DNA of 41,686 nucleotides. Source: Patescibacteria group bacterium. Its GTDB lineage: Bacteria > Patescibacteriota > Gracilibacteria > UM-FILTER-43-11. The stretch covers positions 1 to 41,686 of the forward strand of contig JAHJFD010000055.1 in NCBI GenBank assembly GCA_018825145.1, written 5' to 3'. Position 1 is the stretch's first letter. Each line of letters opens with the position of its first letter. The translations under genes were made by a program, and so were the position numbers. This document shows positions 9,621-18,309 of the stretch, piece by piece. The notes beneath the pieces were generated by a model, which did not search any database, was not told the origin of the DNA, and saw only the letters and a list, made by a program, of their open reading frames with translations.

Positions 9621-10450
9621 AAGAAAAAGTAAACATCGCAGGGGTCGAATTTGACGCGGTGCGATATATTGACGTTCTCACGGCCGTGGAAGTTTTTGTT
9701 AATCAGGGGCACCAAAAACACATGATCGTGACACCCAATCCCGAAATGGTCGTTTATTCACAGAAGCACGAAGATTTCAGAAAAATCCTCAATTCGGCTT
9801 CCCTGGCGGTGCCCGATGGCATCGGTATCCTATGGGCGGCTCATTACCTGAGCCTGCCCAGGTCAAAAAGCGGGTTTGGCGGAATAATACAGGTAATCGG
9901 CAGTCTGTTTCAGGTGTTTTTCAAAATGAAGGCGATTTATCGGGTCTTACCGGCGCGCGTGACGGGCGCCGATCTTCTTTTTAAAATTGTGGAAGAAAGC
10001 CAGAAGAAAGGCTGGCGAATCTATCTTTTGGGGGCGGCTCCGGGCATTGCCGGTATTGCCATTGATCGTCTGTGCAAAAAGTATCCCAAAGCTGTTTTTT
10101 CCGGAAGTTTCGCGGGAACTCCGGCCGAAACTCACGAAGACGAGCTCTGTGAAAGAATTAATCTTGCCGAACCGGACATCCTTTTTGTCGCTTACGGAAG
10201 CCCCGCGCAGGAAGAATGGATCCACCGCAATCTGCACAAATTCAGTTCGGTCAAAGTAGCCATCGGTGTGGGTGGCGCCATCGATTTTGCGGCTGGAAAA
10301 GCAAAGCGGGCCCCAAAATTGCTCCGCAGTCTTGGACTCGAATGGTTTTGGCGGCTCATCACCCAGCCTCGTCGTTTCAAACGCATCTGGAACGCAACTT
10401 TCGTATTTGTAAAACTCATTTTCCGGTTGAAACGCGGTATTGACTCGTGA
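9617..10450 (+). CDS. WecG/TagA/CpsF family glycosyltransferase (GT26)
   Basis: GT26 enzymes transfer a sugar such as ManNAc or ManNAcA to a lipid-linked precursor on the cytoplasmic membrane face, in wall or capsule polymer synthesis. Family motifs in order: TPNPEMVV (about residues 39-46), PDGIGILWAA (66-75), RVTGADL, YLLGAAPG, AYGSPAQEEW and GVGGAIDFAAGK..RAP. A stretch of about 35 hydrophobic/basic residues sits between the DGIG motif and RVTGADL, longer than in classical TagA. The C-terminal helix is amphipathic and basic, as in membrane-associated members. The GTG start overlaps the methyltransferase stop. The sugar and acceptor cannot be told from sequence. Confidence 0.87.
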   Translation: MKEKVNIAGVEFDAVRYIDVLTAVEVFVNQGHQKHMIVTPNPEMVVYSQKHEDFRKILNSASLAVPDGIGILWAAHYLSLPRSKSGFGGIIQVIGSLFQVFFKMKAIYRVLPARVTGADLLFKIVEESQKKGWRIYLLGAAPGIAGIAIDRLCKKYPKAVFSGSFAGTPAETHEDELCERINLAEPDILFVAYGSPAQEEWIHRNLHKFSSVKVAIGVGGAIDFAAGKAKRAPKLLRSLGLEWFWRLITQPRRFKRIWNATFVFVKLIFRLKRGIDS

Positions 10451-10497
10451 TAAGCTGAAAACAAGAAATAAGTCGTCCTCCAAAGCGATGCTGATTT

Positions 10498-11118
10498 ATG
10501 GATAAAGACGAGCACGATTTTAAAGGCCAGATGAAATACGAACACTACCAGTTCTTTTTCCGGAAACACTGGGTCAAATTCATTCAGCCCATTCTTTTCA
10601 GCTTGCCGGTAGGTTTGCTCATACTGGTGATTCTGATTTTTCTGGGCCGTCTTACCTTACTCGTGGATATCGCGTTTATCCACGTTTTTTATGTCTACTT
10701 CACCCTATTGACTTCAATAGGGTTTTTGATTTTGGCCGGTCTGCAGATGATCAATTTTTATTTTGACATGGTTATCATCACCGATTCCAGAATCCTTATT
10801 GTCAAAAAAACCTGTTTCCTGAAAAACAACTCCGATGCCATCGATCTCACAAAAATTCAGGATATCGCCGTGGAGAGCCATGGGATTTTGCGCAATTATC
10901 TTCGTTACGGAAAGCTGATCATCACACTTTCCACGTCCGCCCCCCCTCTGGTCATTCACCATGTTCCCGACCCCCACTACTACCTTGAATGGGCCAATCG
11001 GGTTAAACGCGAACACATTTTAAGAAGAAGAACAGATCGTTTTCCTGCCAAGCCGGAAGATCAAAAATCCCAGGATTATTCGGACTACTTGCAGGATATC
11101 CAAAATCTAAACCTATGA
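10498..11118 (+). CDS. Membrane protein with bacterial PH domain (DUF304/bPH_2), first of a pair
   Basis: Two long hydrophobic segments (about residues 30-55 and 60-88) are followed by a bacterial PH-like fold: VIITDSRILIV, a DLTKIQDIAVE strand-turn and GILRNYLRYGKLII, the usual YdbS/YdbT-type signature. The C-terminal ~45 residues are polar and charged. The next gene codes for a paralogue with the same order of parts. The domain is often found in pairs of membrane proteins of unknown function. It begins with ATG 47 bases after the glycosyltransferase gene, with no Shine-Dalgarno. Confidence 0.75.
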   Translation: MDKDEHDFKGQMKYEHYQFFFRKHWVKFIQPILFSLPVGLLILVILIFLGRLTLLVDIAFIHVFYVYFTLLTSIGFLILAGLQMINFYFDMVIITDSRILIVKKTCFLKNNSDAIDLTKIQDIAVESHGILRNYLRYGKLIITLSTSAPPLVIHHVPDPHYYLEWANRVKREHILRRRTDRFPAKPEDQKSQDYSDYLQDIQNLNL

Positions 11119-11132
11119 TTTTGGTTATTTTC

Positions 11133-11141
11133 TGCTAAAAT
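11133..11141 (+). promoter_or_regulatory. Extended -10 element before the second PH-domain gene
   Basis: TGCTAAAAT matches the extended -10 consensus at eight of nine positions and lies 24 bases before the ATG. No convincing -35 is present. The same TGCTAWAAT form recurs at several other gene starts in this window. Confidence 0.45.
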
Positions 11142-11164
11142 AAAGCAAGCGAAAATATAATTCT

Positions 11165-11737
11165 ATGCTTGAAAACCTGCCTGGAAGACAGCCGGACGAG
11201 AAAGTGATCATGGTTATTAGAAAGCATTTGATCGTGTACATAAGGAGCCTTTTGGTTTTTCTGGTGGCGGCAATATTTCCGCTGACCATTTTTCTGATTA
11301 TCTGGTCAAAAACCTTTCCGCTTTCTCAGGGGGGCACAGTCAGCGTCATAGGATTTCTGGGGGCCAGCCTCTATTTTTTGTACAGTCTTGCCCTGTTGGT
11401 GGTCTCCATTCTGAATGACGAATTTGACCTCTTCATTCTTACAGACCACCGACTGATCGACGTCACGCAGGTCAGTTTTTTAAGCCGCACGGTGGCTACA
11501 ACTCCGCTTAATCAGATTCAGGATACCACAAGCGACATTCACGGAATTCTGGGGACATTACTTAATTATGGCTCTGTTGATGTTCAGACGGCGGCCGGTA
11601 GCGCCAGCAATTTTACCATTGATACCATTCCGGATCCTCCTATGATAGCACGGGCTATTCTGAATCAGGCTGAAATCCGCAAAGAAAAAGAATTAGAATA
11701 TCGGAGGCATATTCCTGCTTCAAAAGAACAGGTCTGA
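11165..11737 (+). CDS. Membrane protein with bacterial PH domain (DUF304/bPH_2), second of a pair
   Basis: It has a short soluble start (about 20 residues), two hydrophobic segments (about residues 25-48 and 57-82) and a PH-like region with LFILTDHRLIDVTQ, TPLNQIQDTTSDIHGILGT and LNYGSVDVQTA. These match the upstream paralogue motif by motif (ITDSRIL / LTDHRLI, DLTKIQDI / PLNQIQDT, GILRNYLRYG / GILGTLLNYG). Tandem duplication followed by divergence is the simplest history. Function is unknown; both are expected at the cytoplasmic membrane. Confidence 0.78.
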   Translation: MLENLPGRQPDEKVIMVIRKHLIVYIRSLLVFLVAAIFPLTIFLIIWSKTFPLSQGGTVSVIGFLGASLYFLYSLALLVVSILNDEFDLFILTDHRLIDVTQVSFLSRTVATTPLNQIQDTTSDIHGILGTLLNYGSVDVQTAAGSASNFTIDTIPDPPMIARAILNQAEIRKEKELEYRRHIPASKEQV

Positions 11738-11802
11738 GCGGAAAAAAGTTTTCATTTTTTAGAAAAATGCCGTAGGATGTAAAGCACCTTTTCTTTTTGA
11801 GT

Positions 11803-13647
11803 ATGGCGCGAGACTTTAGACAAATCGACAACTCAAACGAGGGCTTTGAAAGCGCTGAATCAGACGTTTTGACCCGCGTTCTTGATAGAAACAGAATGAC
11901 GCAGATCAGACATGAAATTGGCATGATTGCCGAGCGGTCATATCACGAGAACCTGATCAGCGATGAGGCCTACGAAGGCTACCTGGAATTAGCGGAGGGA
12001 CGTGAAGAACATGAAGTAGGGGCAGAGATGTTGGAGAACACGCGCAAATTTGCCGAAAAACATGAAGCGAAGGCAATCCGCATTTACAATAAAATTCGTA
12101 CGGCCGTCAGTCAGAAAATCGCTTCGGAAGATGATGAAGAATTTCTGATGGAAAAACTGGTTATCGATAACATCAGATTTGCTGAGCAGTCGGAAGCAGT
12201 CGAAGGCCTGATTGATCAAAAACTGGCTCGCATGAAGCAAGACAAAGAAAGATATAAAGAGCTTGCCAACCACGACCTGATCCAGGATGTTGGATATCTG
12301 AAGGTGGATGGTGGAACCCGCATCGATTTTCCGGGAGAAGACGAGTTTCTGGAGCTGACAGTGCCCGAGCGCAGAGAACTTCTGAAAAAACTGGAAGCGG
12401 CTTTGCCAAAAGCTGAAGCTTATGCCGAAGAGCAGGAGGAAAAGGAAGATGAAGAGTTAGTCGCCGGCTATATCGAAAAGCTGGACGGAGCGCTTGAAGA
12501 AGGAATTATCGGTCAGCATACCTACAACAGATTCCTCAATGGCTTTAAGAAGATTGATCGAAAAGAAAAAGAATGCTGGAACAAGGAATTCGACGCGCAG
12601 ATGAAAAGGTACCGCACTCTTTGGACGCAGATACGCGGCACGCTTCAGGGGGAAGCACTGGAAAAAATGGAAGGCATGATCGATCAGTCAGGTTACTCAG
12701 ATCTGTTCAAAACATTTGGTCAGCTTAAGAAGGCGGAAAGTCACCGGTTAACCGCCGACTACACGAAAGCACTGAAAGAATATCAAAAGGAAGGCATCAT
12801 CGGTCAGCATACCGTTGATGAGTTTGTCATCTGGATGAATCAACGGGACTTAGCATGTAAATACGAAGCCGGAGGAAAACTTGAAAGTGAAATGGTCCGT
12901 TATGAGAAACTGTGGCAAGACATCGCGGAGCTTCCAAAAAGACAGCAGAAATTTCTGAGATCCAAAATAGATGTCTGGGGCTACACGAAATTGGATCAGG
13001 AATACAAAAAACTCCTGAGCGGCACGAGTTCACAGCCAAGCGGCATTCAGACGGCGGAAGCTTCCTTGAGCCAGATCCGATCAAAAGAAGTGAGAGAGGC
13101 CATAACTGAAACAGACGATATACTGACGGAACAGGGAATAGGGAAAAGGGGGGGCTTTCTCCGAATCGTGGACAAGATGTTCAATCAGGTCAATCGTAAT
13201 ACCTTTGATGCCACCAGCTTTGAAACCGAGCTCCGCAAAAAGACGATGAAAGTGAACCCCGAAGTGAAAAGGGATATTAAAGGACGCGGAGCCGATGACG
13301 AAGTCGATTTTGAGCAGATCGATAATGACACCGGAATTCTGGAGGAAAGCGGTAAGGCAAGAATAAACGAGAGTCTCGGTTTCATTCAGATCGAATCAAA
13401 AGCCGCCAACGACGGTGCCCAGCGCGAAACACAGGTCACCATCAACGAAGAACAGGGTATGGACCGGTTTTTAGCTGAAGACAGTAAAAACAGTTATCGG
13501 GCCAAAGAAGCGGACGGTCAGGACGATCTCTCATTGGCCGTGTACACCGATGCGGGAAGAACCGTGGAGCTCGACCTGCACGAGGTTCGGGTACTCAAAG
13601 AATATCTGAAACAAAAGGAGGCGGAGCAACTGGATGAAGCAGGCTAA
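11803..13647 (+). CDS. Unknown charged, mostly helical protein with an internal duplication
   Basis: No family recognised. The 614-residue product is rich in Glu, Lys and Gln, with no signal peptide or membrane segment, so it is probably cytoplasmic. Two modules of ~90 residues are clearly related: residues 223-315 and 320-406, both with EGIIGQHT, then an aromatic/basic helix, E-x-x-RY-x-x-LW and GY-x-x-L near the end. A weaker third copy may lie at the N-terminus (ENLISDEAYEGYLEL). The last ~190 residues are Asp/Glu-rich and look loosely folded. A TTG two codons upstream is possible, but ATG 11803 is the natural start. Its stop overlaps that of the convergent GH15 gene by four bases (CTAA serves TAA on this strand and TAG on the other), leaving no room for a terminator. 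Confidence 0.65.
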   Translation: MARDFRQIDNSNEGFESAESDVLTRVLDRNRMTQIRHEIGMIAERSYHENLISDEAYEGYLELAEGREEHEVGAEMLENTRKFAEKHEAKAIRIYNKIRTAVSQKIASEDDEEFLMEKLVIDNIRFAEQSEAVEGLIDQKLARMKQDKERYKELANHDLIQDVGYLKVDGGTRIDFPGEDEFLELTVPERRELLKKLEAALPKAEAYAEEQEEKEDEELVAGYIEKLDGALEEGIIGQHTYNRFLNGFKKIDRKEKECWNKEFDAQMKRYRTLWTQIRGTLQGEALEKMEGMIDQSGYSDLFKTFGQLKKAESHRLTADYTKALKEYQKEGIIGQHTVDEFVIWMNQRDLACKYEAGGKLESEMVRYEKLWQDIAELPKRQQKFLRSKIDVWGYTKLDQEYKKLLSGTSSQPSGIQTAEASLSQIRSKEVREAITETDDILTEQGIGKRGGFLRIVDKMFNQVNRNTFDATSFETELRKKTMKVNPEVKRDIKGRGADDEVDFEQIDNDTGILEESGKARINESLGFIQIESKAANDGAQRETQVTINEEQGMDRFLAEDSKNSYRAKEADGQDDLSLAVYTDAGRTVELDLHEVRVLKEYLKQKEAEQLDEAG

Positions 13648-15623
13648 GCCTTACCGCGAAGTTCTTTCGTTTTTTTGTCGTATTGAAGAACCGTGTCCAC
13701 ATAGGTGGCATGAGACCAGGTTAAAGGCGCGACAGAAAGCGGTTCCCCGTTAAAAGGACTGACCTGCTCCGGCATAATACCGGCGGAATTCGCCTGTTTG
13801 GCGGCCCATTCGATATATGTCTTTACTTCATTCAAATCTTCCTGTTTTTTTGCCAGGGCCATAAGCCATTGGGCGTGCCAAAGGGTGGTAATGATCCAGG
13901 GGTTGCCCGGTATATCACGGTAATCACCGGACACCCGCTGGTAATCGTCATTTTCACTTCTGGCCAGTCCGCCAATGTGATTGCGCACCAGCAGTTTTTC
14001 GTAAATTGTCTGGTTGGTTCTCACAATCCTCTCATCATCGGGCGCGAGAACGCCCATCATCCACAAAGCGTGCATACTGGCGTCCAGTCCGTAGTCTTTT
14101 TTAAGTTCACGGGTTACCGGATTGAGCTCCACGCGTTTGAGAAAACGGCCTTCCTTTTCATCATACAGATGTTCCAGAATGGATTTCTTGATACTCTCGG
14201 CCGCCGTCTTGTAACGGCTGGAATGATTGAAATGACCGATGATCGAAGAAAGTTTACTGGCCGCTTCCAGACCGGCGTAAACACAGGCGGCCGTGTAAGA
14301 AAAAATTCCGCGCTCCCTTTCCCACAAATCATAAGTCGGAAGTGGCAGTCCTGTCTTCTCGTCCGCGAAATGGCTCATAAAATTGCCGGCCGCGCGAATC
14401 AGCGCCTCGTACATTTCCTGAATGAATTCAATGTCTTTGTACTTCTCCCAGTGCCGCCACAAAGCGTAAGTCACAATAGCGGTCTCATCTTCCTGAATCG
14501 GCATCTGCATTTCACCGTCTTTGTACCATGGGTGCCAGCTGGAGCCAACCGATTCATCCGGATTGTATTTGTGAAGCAGATAGCCTTCCTTAGTCATGGT
14601 TTCGGCGCAGAACTGAAAGAAGCGTTTAGTGATTTCACCGTATCCGGCCTGGTCCAGCGCGATGCTTACCCATGCTCCGTCGCGGGGCCACATGTAGGTG
14701 TAGGTGTCTTTGTTGAACTTCATAATATCCGAATCATTGGCGGCAATGATGGCTCCCCGGTTATCTATCTGGGTGCGGATTATCAGCAGACTCTGTTTAT
14801 ATTCTTTCAGCAGTTTAGGATCCAGTTCCAGGTGTTTGTCGGCATCTTTGTTCACCCAGCTGATCCAGTAGTTGATGGTGTTTTTCAGAAGTTTTTCGGG
14901 GTTTTCATGCAGAATAAATTCGTGCATGTCCTCGACCTCATTCAGATCTTTTCCGGCGCAAATCCAGACATACAACGTTTTTTCTTCCTGGGCTTTGAGT
15001 GACACGTTGAACTGCACGGTGGAATCCACCGATCCCTGTTCAATCGGATGCTCGTGCAGATTGCCGTCCTCGGCATCGCGCCAGGTGCCTTCAAGTCCTC
15101 GGTATTCGCTCTTGCCTGTGGTAAAGGAATCGACTCCGGCTTTGCCGTTCTGCATGCCGCAAATCCAAAAATAGCGCCGTTTGCGGTAATGGATCATGGC
15201 CTTGTATTCCGGATCATAAAAAGCGGTGTCCTGTTGCTTGTCGCCGTACAAATGAAAATCCTGATTGAAATAAATCTTCAGTTCACGGTCATAGGTGGCT
15301 TCATTACGTATCCTGACCTTTCTAACAAATACGTTTTCGCTGTGATAGACGAAATCGTTAAAATCCAGACGCAACAGCAATTCAACATTACGTGACCGGC
15401 TGTCGGTCACAAGGGTTTCAGGCATGTAATTGATCTCGTGCTCCCAGTGTCCGTCATTCAGCCATGAAAATTTGTTGTCCACAAAAACCCCAACACGGTG
15501 CCAGTGCTGAAAATCGATATGGTCCTCCATTCCTACATAAGGGAAGTAAAGGTCTTCCAGCAGATTCTGCTTGTTGATGCAGGCGAGCAGATTCCCGTTT
15601 CCTGTGACGGCGGCTCTTGGCAT
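13644..15623 (-). CDS. Glycoside hydrolase family 15 (glucoamylase/glucodextranase-like)
   Basis: GH15 enzymes release glucose from the ends of alpha-glucans with inversion of configuration. The 659-residue protein has an N-terminal beta-sandwich (about 1-260) and a C-terminal (alpha/alpha)6 barrel. Family signatures are YMWPRDGAW (310-318), QEDETA (377-382), YDLWERERGIFSYTA with the likely general acid at Glu435, and MPEQ with the likely general base Glu619, followed by PLTWSHA (633-639). There is no signal peptide, so it should act in the cytoplasm on stored or imported glucan. It is the last gene of a GT4-GH57-GH15 operon, 11 bases after GH57. Trehalase or isomaltose-specific activity is possible within this family. 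Confidence 0.9.
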   Translation of the reverse strand: MPRAAVTGNGNLLACINKQNLLEDLYFPYVGMEDHIDFQHWHRVGVFVDNKFSWLNDGHWEHEINYMPETLVTDSRSRNVELLLRLDFNDFVYHSENVFVRKVRIRNEATYDRELKIYFNQDFHLYGDKQQDTAFYDPEYKAMIHYRKRRYFWICGMQNGKAGVDSFTTGKSEYRGLEGTWRDAEDGNLHEHPIEQGSVDSTVQFNVSLKAQEEKTLYVWICAGKDLNEVEDMHEFILHENPEKLLKNTINYWISWVNKDADKHLELDPKLLKEYKQSLLIIRTQIDNRGAIIAANDSDIMKFNKDTYTYMWPRDGAWVSIALDQAGYGEITKRFFQFCAETMTKEGYLLHKYNPDESVGSSWHPWYKDGEMQMPIQEDETAIVTYALWRHWEKYKDIEFIQEMYEALIRAAGNFMSHFADEKTGLPLPTYDLWERERGIFSYTAACVYAGLEAASKLSSIIGHFNHSSRYKTAAESIKKSILEHLYDEKEGRFLKRVELNPVTRELKKDYGLDASMHALWMMGVLAPDDERIVRTNQTIYEKLLVRNHIGGLARSENDDYQRVSGDYRDIPGNPWIITTLWHAQWLMALAKKQEDLNEVKTYIEWAAKQANSAGIMPEQVSPFNGEPLSVAPLTWSHATYVDTVLQYDKKTKELRGKA

Positions 15624-15631
15624 GTTTTAGA

Positions 15632-15646
15632 ATTTTAAATTTTAAT
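15632..15646. repeat. Two-unit heptanucleotide repeat at the GH57/GH15 junction
   Basis: ATTTTAA is repeated exactly twice (15632-15638, 15639-15645), with a degenerate neighbour TTTTAGA on the GH15 side. The array spans the end of GH57 and the spacer before the GH15 start. It belongs with the other 7-bp arrays at 21212-21232, 23106-23126 and 25652-25686, but is the weakest of them. Confidence 0.4.
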
Positions 15647-16963
15647 CAGTTTTTGCTCAAAGTCGTTGAGAGTATTCATGTAAGTGATGTACGCGTCATA
15701 AGGCGATTCATAGCACGAAAAGTAGGCGTGCACGTCGCCATCGTTCCAGTACTTGGTGCACATGTAATAAAAATGATCAGAGGTCTGAAGCCTGCGCCAC
15801 GTATTCTCAAGTTCCTCAGCCTTCTTCTTGGTCATTTTAGAGGCGGACTGATGAACCGTCGGCTCCAGTTCAAAGATCCTCCGCAGCGCCGATTCCTGCA
15901 TGGGGTTGCTAACCCAGGCGGAAAGGTCACGCTCCATATCGGCCCAGCTCATGAGGTAGGGCACGTGGACCCGACCGACCGGTTTGTAAGCTTTAATCGT
16001 TTCGGATGGCGTTTTAAAACCGATATTCCGCCTCAGCAGGGCTTCAGGCAAATGTCTCATGAATTCAAAAATTCCCGTGTCTTCCCACTGATGTTCGCCA
16101 AAAGTTTCGTAGTCCATAAACAAATTGATCGTGTCGCCCATGATCGCGTCCAGCCAGGCGGCGTATTTGTCGGTGGTCAGCGGCCATTCACTCCAGGTCC
16201 GGTTGCTGAATCGAAAGGCAATATCATCCGACAATTTGTAGCATTTAAGAAGCAGGGCGATATCCCTGCCTTGCCGGCAGGCAGGTTTTTTTGGTGCCTT
16301 ATTGACGGCCATCTGTCTGGCTATCTTTCGGTCTGCCGGGTGCAGGTCGACTTTTTCCGGATTATAAACAAAATACGGACTCTTCCATTCAAGGTAGTGG
16401 TCCCAGCCCTCGGCCAAAATTCCCTTAAAGCCCATTTCACGTATAAACTCGGCTATTTCACTGGAGTAAATCAGTTCCGTGTTTCTGAAAACCGTCGGCT
16501 TCTTTTTGAAAAGTTTGTAAATGAGTTTTTTTTGCTTAATAATCTGCTCCGCGAATTCTTTTTTGGAATACAGCCACGAAAGTGAGTGGTAATAAGTCTC
16601 GCAGAGCACCTCTGCCTGACCTGTGGCGATAATTTTTTTGAACGAATCCAGCACTTCTTTTCCAAGTTCCCCGAATTGCAGGCACTGGTCTAAAAAGACC
16701 CCAGAAAAACTGTAACTCACCCTGAATTCAGGATGCTTTTCCAGTAATTCCAGCATCAGCGCGTTGGTAGGCAGATAACATTTGCGGGCCACTTTTTCAA
16801 AAATAGCCTTATTTTCAAAAGTCGCGGGTCCCTCAAAATAGTCGTCTTTATTGCCGACTTCAAAAACATTGCATTTGCTCAGTCTGTAAGGCTGGTGAAC
16901 CTGGAAGTAGAAACAGACTGTTTTGTTGTATCCGTCATGGCGGACAGATTTTTTGTTTTTCAT
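15635..16963 (-). CDS. Glycoside hydrolase family 57 (alpha-amylase type)
   Basis: GH57 enzymes are retaining alpha-glucan hydrolases or transferases. Motifs: QVHQPYRL (21-28), ETYYHSLSWL (122-131), FRNTELIYSSEI with nucleophile Glu163, DYETFGEHQWEDTGI with acid/base Asp284, and the C-terminal DHFYYMCTKYW. At 442 residues it is of the short alpha-amylase type. Residues 227-233 (PACRQGR) are encoded by a palindromic DNA element inserted just before the conserved YKLSDDIAFRFS strand, apparently in a loop. An AAGGGG sequence a few bases before the ATG is one of the few Shine-Dalgarno-like sites in the window. It lies 17 bases after the GT4 gene, in the same operon. No signal peptide. Confidence 0.9.
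   Translation of the reverse strand: MKNKKSVRHDGYNKTVCFYFQVHQPYRLSKCNVFEVGNKDDYFEGPATFENKAIFEKVARKCYLPTNALMLELLEKHPEFRVSYSFSGVFLDQCLQFGELGKEVLDSFKKIIATGQAEVLCETYYHSLSWLYSKKEFAEQIIKQKKLIYKLFKKKPTVFRNTELIYSSEIAEFIREMGFKGILAEGWDHYLEWKSPYFVYNPEKVDLHPADRKIARQMAVNKAPKKPACRQGRDIALLLKCYKLSDDIAFRFSNRTWSEWPLTTDKYAAWLDAIMGDTINLFMDYETFGEHQWEDTGIFEFMRHLPEALLRRNIGFKTPSETIKAYKPVGRVHVPYLMSWADMERDLSAWVSNPMQESALRRIFELEPTVHQSASKMTKKKAEELENTWRRLQTSDHFYYMCTKYWNDGDVHAYFSCYESPYDAYITYMNTLNDFEQKLIKI
16265..16285. repeat. Dispersed palindromic element inside GH57 (encodes PACRQGR)
   Basis: Arms CCTGCC and GGCAGG enclose the self-complementary core TGCCGGCA, with one extra T after the left arm (21 bp). The element is nearly identical to the one at 17556-17575 in the neighbouring gene but is read in a different frame. 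The conserved unit is therefore DNA, not a protein motif. Confidence 0.75.
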
Positions 16964-16980
16964 TTTCCCCTTGTAAATGA

Positions 16981-18228
16981 TTATTTGTTAATAGCTTTTT
17001 GGTAAACTTTTGTAATTTCGCCGGCTTGTTTCTGCCAACTCATCTTATCCAATTCCTCTTTGCTTCGCTCTCTGAGCGTTCGGTGCAAATCCGGATAACG
17101 CAGGGCAGCAATAACTTTATTGGCCATTTCATCGATGTCCCAGAAGTCCACGCGAAGAGCGTTGCGGATAACTTCGCTGATGCCCGACTGTTTGGAAATA
17201 AGTACAGGAGTTCCCTGCTTAATGGCTTCCAGCGGGGTAAGGCCAAATGGCTCTGAAACCGAGGGCATCACGTACAAATCAGCTTCGGCATAAGCCCGGC
17301 TGATCTCATCTCCTTTCAGGAAGCCGGAAAAGAGCACGTTTCGTTCAATGCCCAAATCGATCGACAGGCGGATGATCTGGTCCATCATGTCGCCGTCGCC
17401 GGCCATCACGAATTTCACCCGTTTCATATGGTCGAGAACTTTCTTTGCCATCTTCAGGAAATAATCCGGCCCTTTCTGCATGGTCATTCGCCCTAAAAAC
17501 AAAACCACTTTGTCAGTCGGGTTTATGTGATGGGACTTATGATAGGTGCTGAAAGCCTGCCTGCCGGTAGGCAGGTTCGGCTGCACAGCATTGTGCACCA
17601 CGTCGATCTTCCATTCCTTGATGCCGTAATACTTCATCAGCATCTTCTTGGTATATTCCGAAACTGCGATCACACGGTCGGCGTGTTCCATGCCCCGTTT
17701 CTCCAAATCGTAAACAGCCTGATTCGGGGTGTCGCCGCTGCGGTCAAATTCTGTGGCATGCACGTGCATAATATGTGGCTGGCCCGAAATCTTTTTGGCC
17801 TGAATGCCGGCTTCGGTGGTCAGCCAGTCGTGGGTATGAATAATGTCATGCGGAATATGCCTGGCATGCACGGCCGCTTTGGCCGCGTAGCGATACACTT
17901 CCTCCAGCATATTCTGGCTGTAAATAGTATTAGGCTCTTCTTTAAGCAGTTTCTTCAGATTCTCCCAGTAGGCGTCGTTACTGGTGGCGTAGGGGGAATA
18001 AAGGCCGGTGGCCACGTGTTCGATTTCAACTATTCCTCCTGATTCACCCGCCGAAAGCACTTTGAATGAGTCCGGGCTGTACATCTGCATGGCCGGAGTG
18101 GTTTTGGGCAGAACCAAAAACACAGCGTGATTGTGACTCAGCAGTCCTTCTACGATGCCCTGACAGGCAACACCCAACCCTCCGCTTTGAATGGGGGGAA
18201 ACTCCCACCCATACATGAGCACTCTCAT
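16981..18228 (-). CDS. Glycosyltransferase family 4 (glycogen-synthase-like GT-B)
   Basis: The protein starts MRVLMYGWEFPP and has the N-terminal nucleotide-sugar loop SGGLGVACQG (15-24), the DIIHTHDW strand (128-135), GRMTMQKG (246-253) and the C-terminal donor-binding PSVSEPFGLTPLEAI (322-336) with the two conserved glutamates of GT4/GT5 retaining enzymes. The GH57 and GH15 genes follow directly, so an alpha-glucan or maltodextrin substrate is likely; that is inference. Residues 219-225 (LPTGRQA) come from the palindromic DNA element and sit in the linker between the two Rossmann domains. It is the first gene of the operon and has a clear promoter about 35 bases upstream. Confidence 0.85.
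   Translation of the reverse strand: MRVLMYGWEFPPIQSGGLGVACQGIVEGLLSHNHAVFLVLPKTTPAMQMYSPDSFKVLSAGESGGIVEIEHVATGLYSPYATSNDAYWENLKKLLKEEPNTIYSQNMLEEVYRYAAKAAVHARHIPHDIIHTHDWLTTEAGIQAKKISGQPHIMHVHATEFDRSGDTPNQAVYDLEKRGMEHADRVIAVSEYTKKMLMKYYGIKEWKIDVVHNAVQPNLPTGRQAFSTYHKSHHINPTDKVVLFLGRMTMQKGPDYFLKMAKKVLDHMKRVKFVMAGDGDMMDQIIRLSIDLGIERNVLFSGFLKGDEISRAYAEADLYVMPSVSEPFGLTPLEAIKQGTPVLISKQSGISEVIRNALRVDFWDIDEMANKVIAALRYPDLHRTLRERSKEELDKMSWQKQAGEITKVYQKAINK
17556..17575. repeat. Dispersed palindromic element inside the GT4 gene (encodes LPTGRQA)
   Basis: CCTGCCTGCCGGTAGGCAGG is a near-perfect 20-bp palindrome (one G·T-type mismatch in the core). It differs from the copy at 16265-16285 by one base change and one missing T. 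Read on the gene's strand it gives LPTGRQA, in a different phase from the PACRQGR reading. Confidence 0.75.
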
Positions 18229-18261
18229 GCTGTTTTTGTTTTTATTGATTTAAATCCTTTA

Positions 18262-18290
18262 ATTATATCAAAAAATGGCCTGATTTTCAA
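18262..18290 (-). promoter_or_regulatory. Sigma70-type promoter of the GT4-GH57-GH15 operon
   Basis: On the minus strand TTGAAA (18285-18290) is followed, after exactly 17 bp, by a perfect TATAAT (18262-18267). The predicted transcript begins near 18255, about 27 bases before the ATG. The leader is almost pure A/T and has no Shine-Dalgarno. Confidence 0.75.
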
Positions 18291-18309
18291 GGGTTTTTAT
18301 GTATAAAAT

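Noticed and set aside
13869-15002. A 377-codon open frame on the plus strand opposite GH15
   Set aside because: Full GH15 motifs on the minus strand explain the region; the antisense frame has no start context, no recognisable fold and arises from codon bias.
15617-16585. A 322-codon open frame on the plus strand opposite GH57
   Set aside because: It lies antisense to intact GH57 catalytic motifs and shows no protein-like pattern of its own.
16265-17575. The palindromes as transcription terminators or a CRISPR-like array
   Set aside because: They lie inside coding frames without T-runs, and only two copies are present 1.3 kb apart with no spacers or cas genes.
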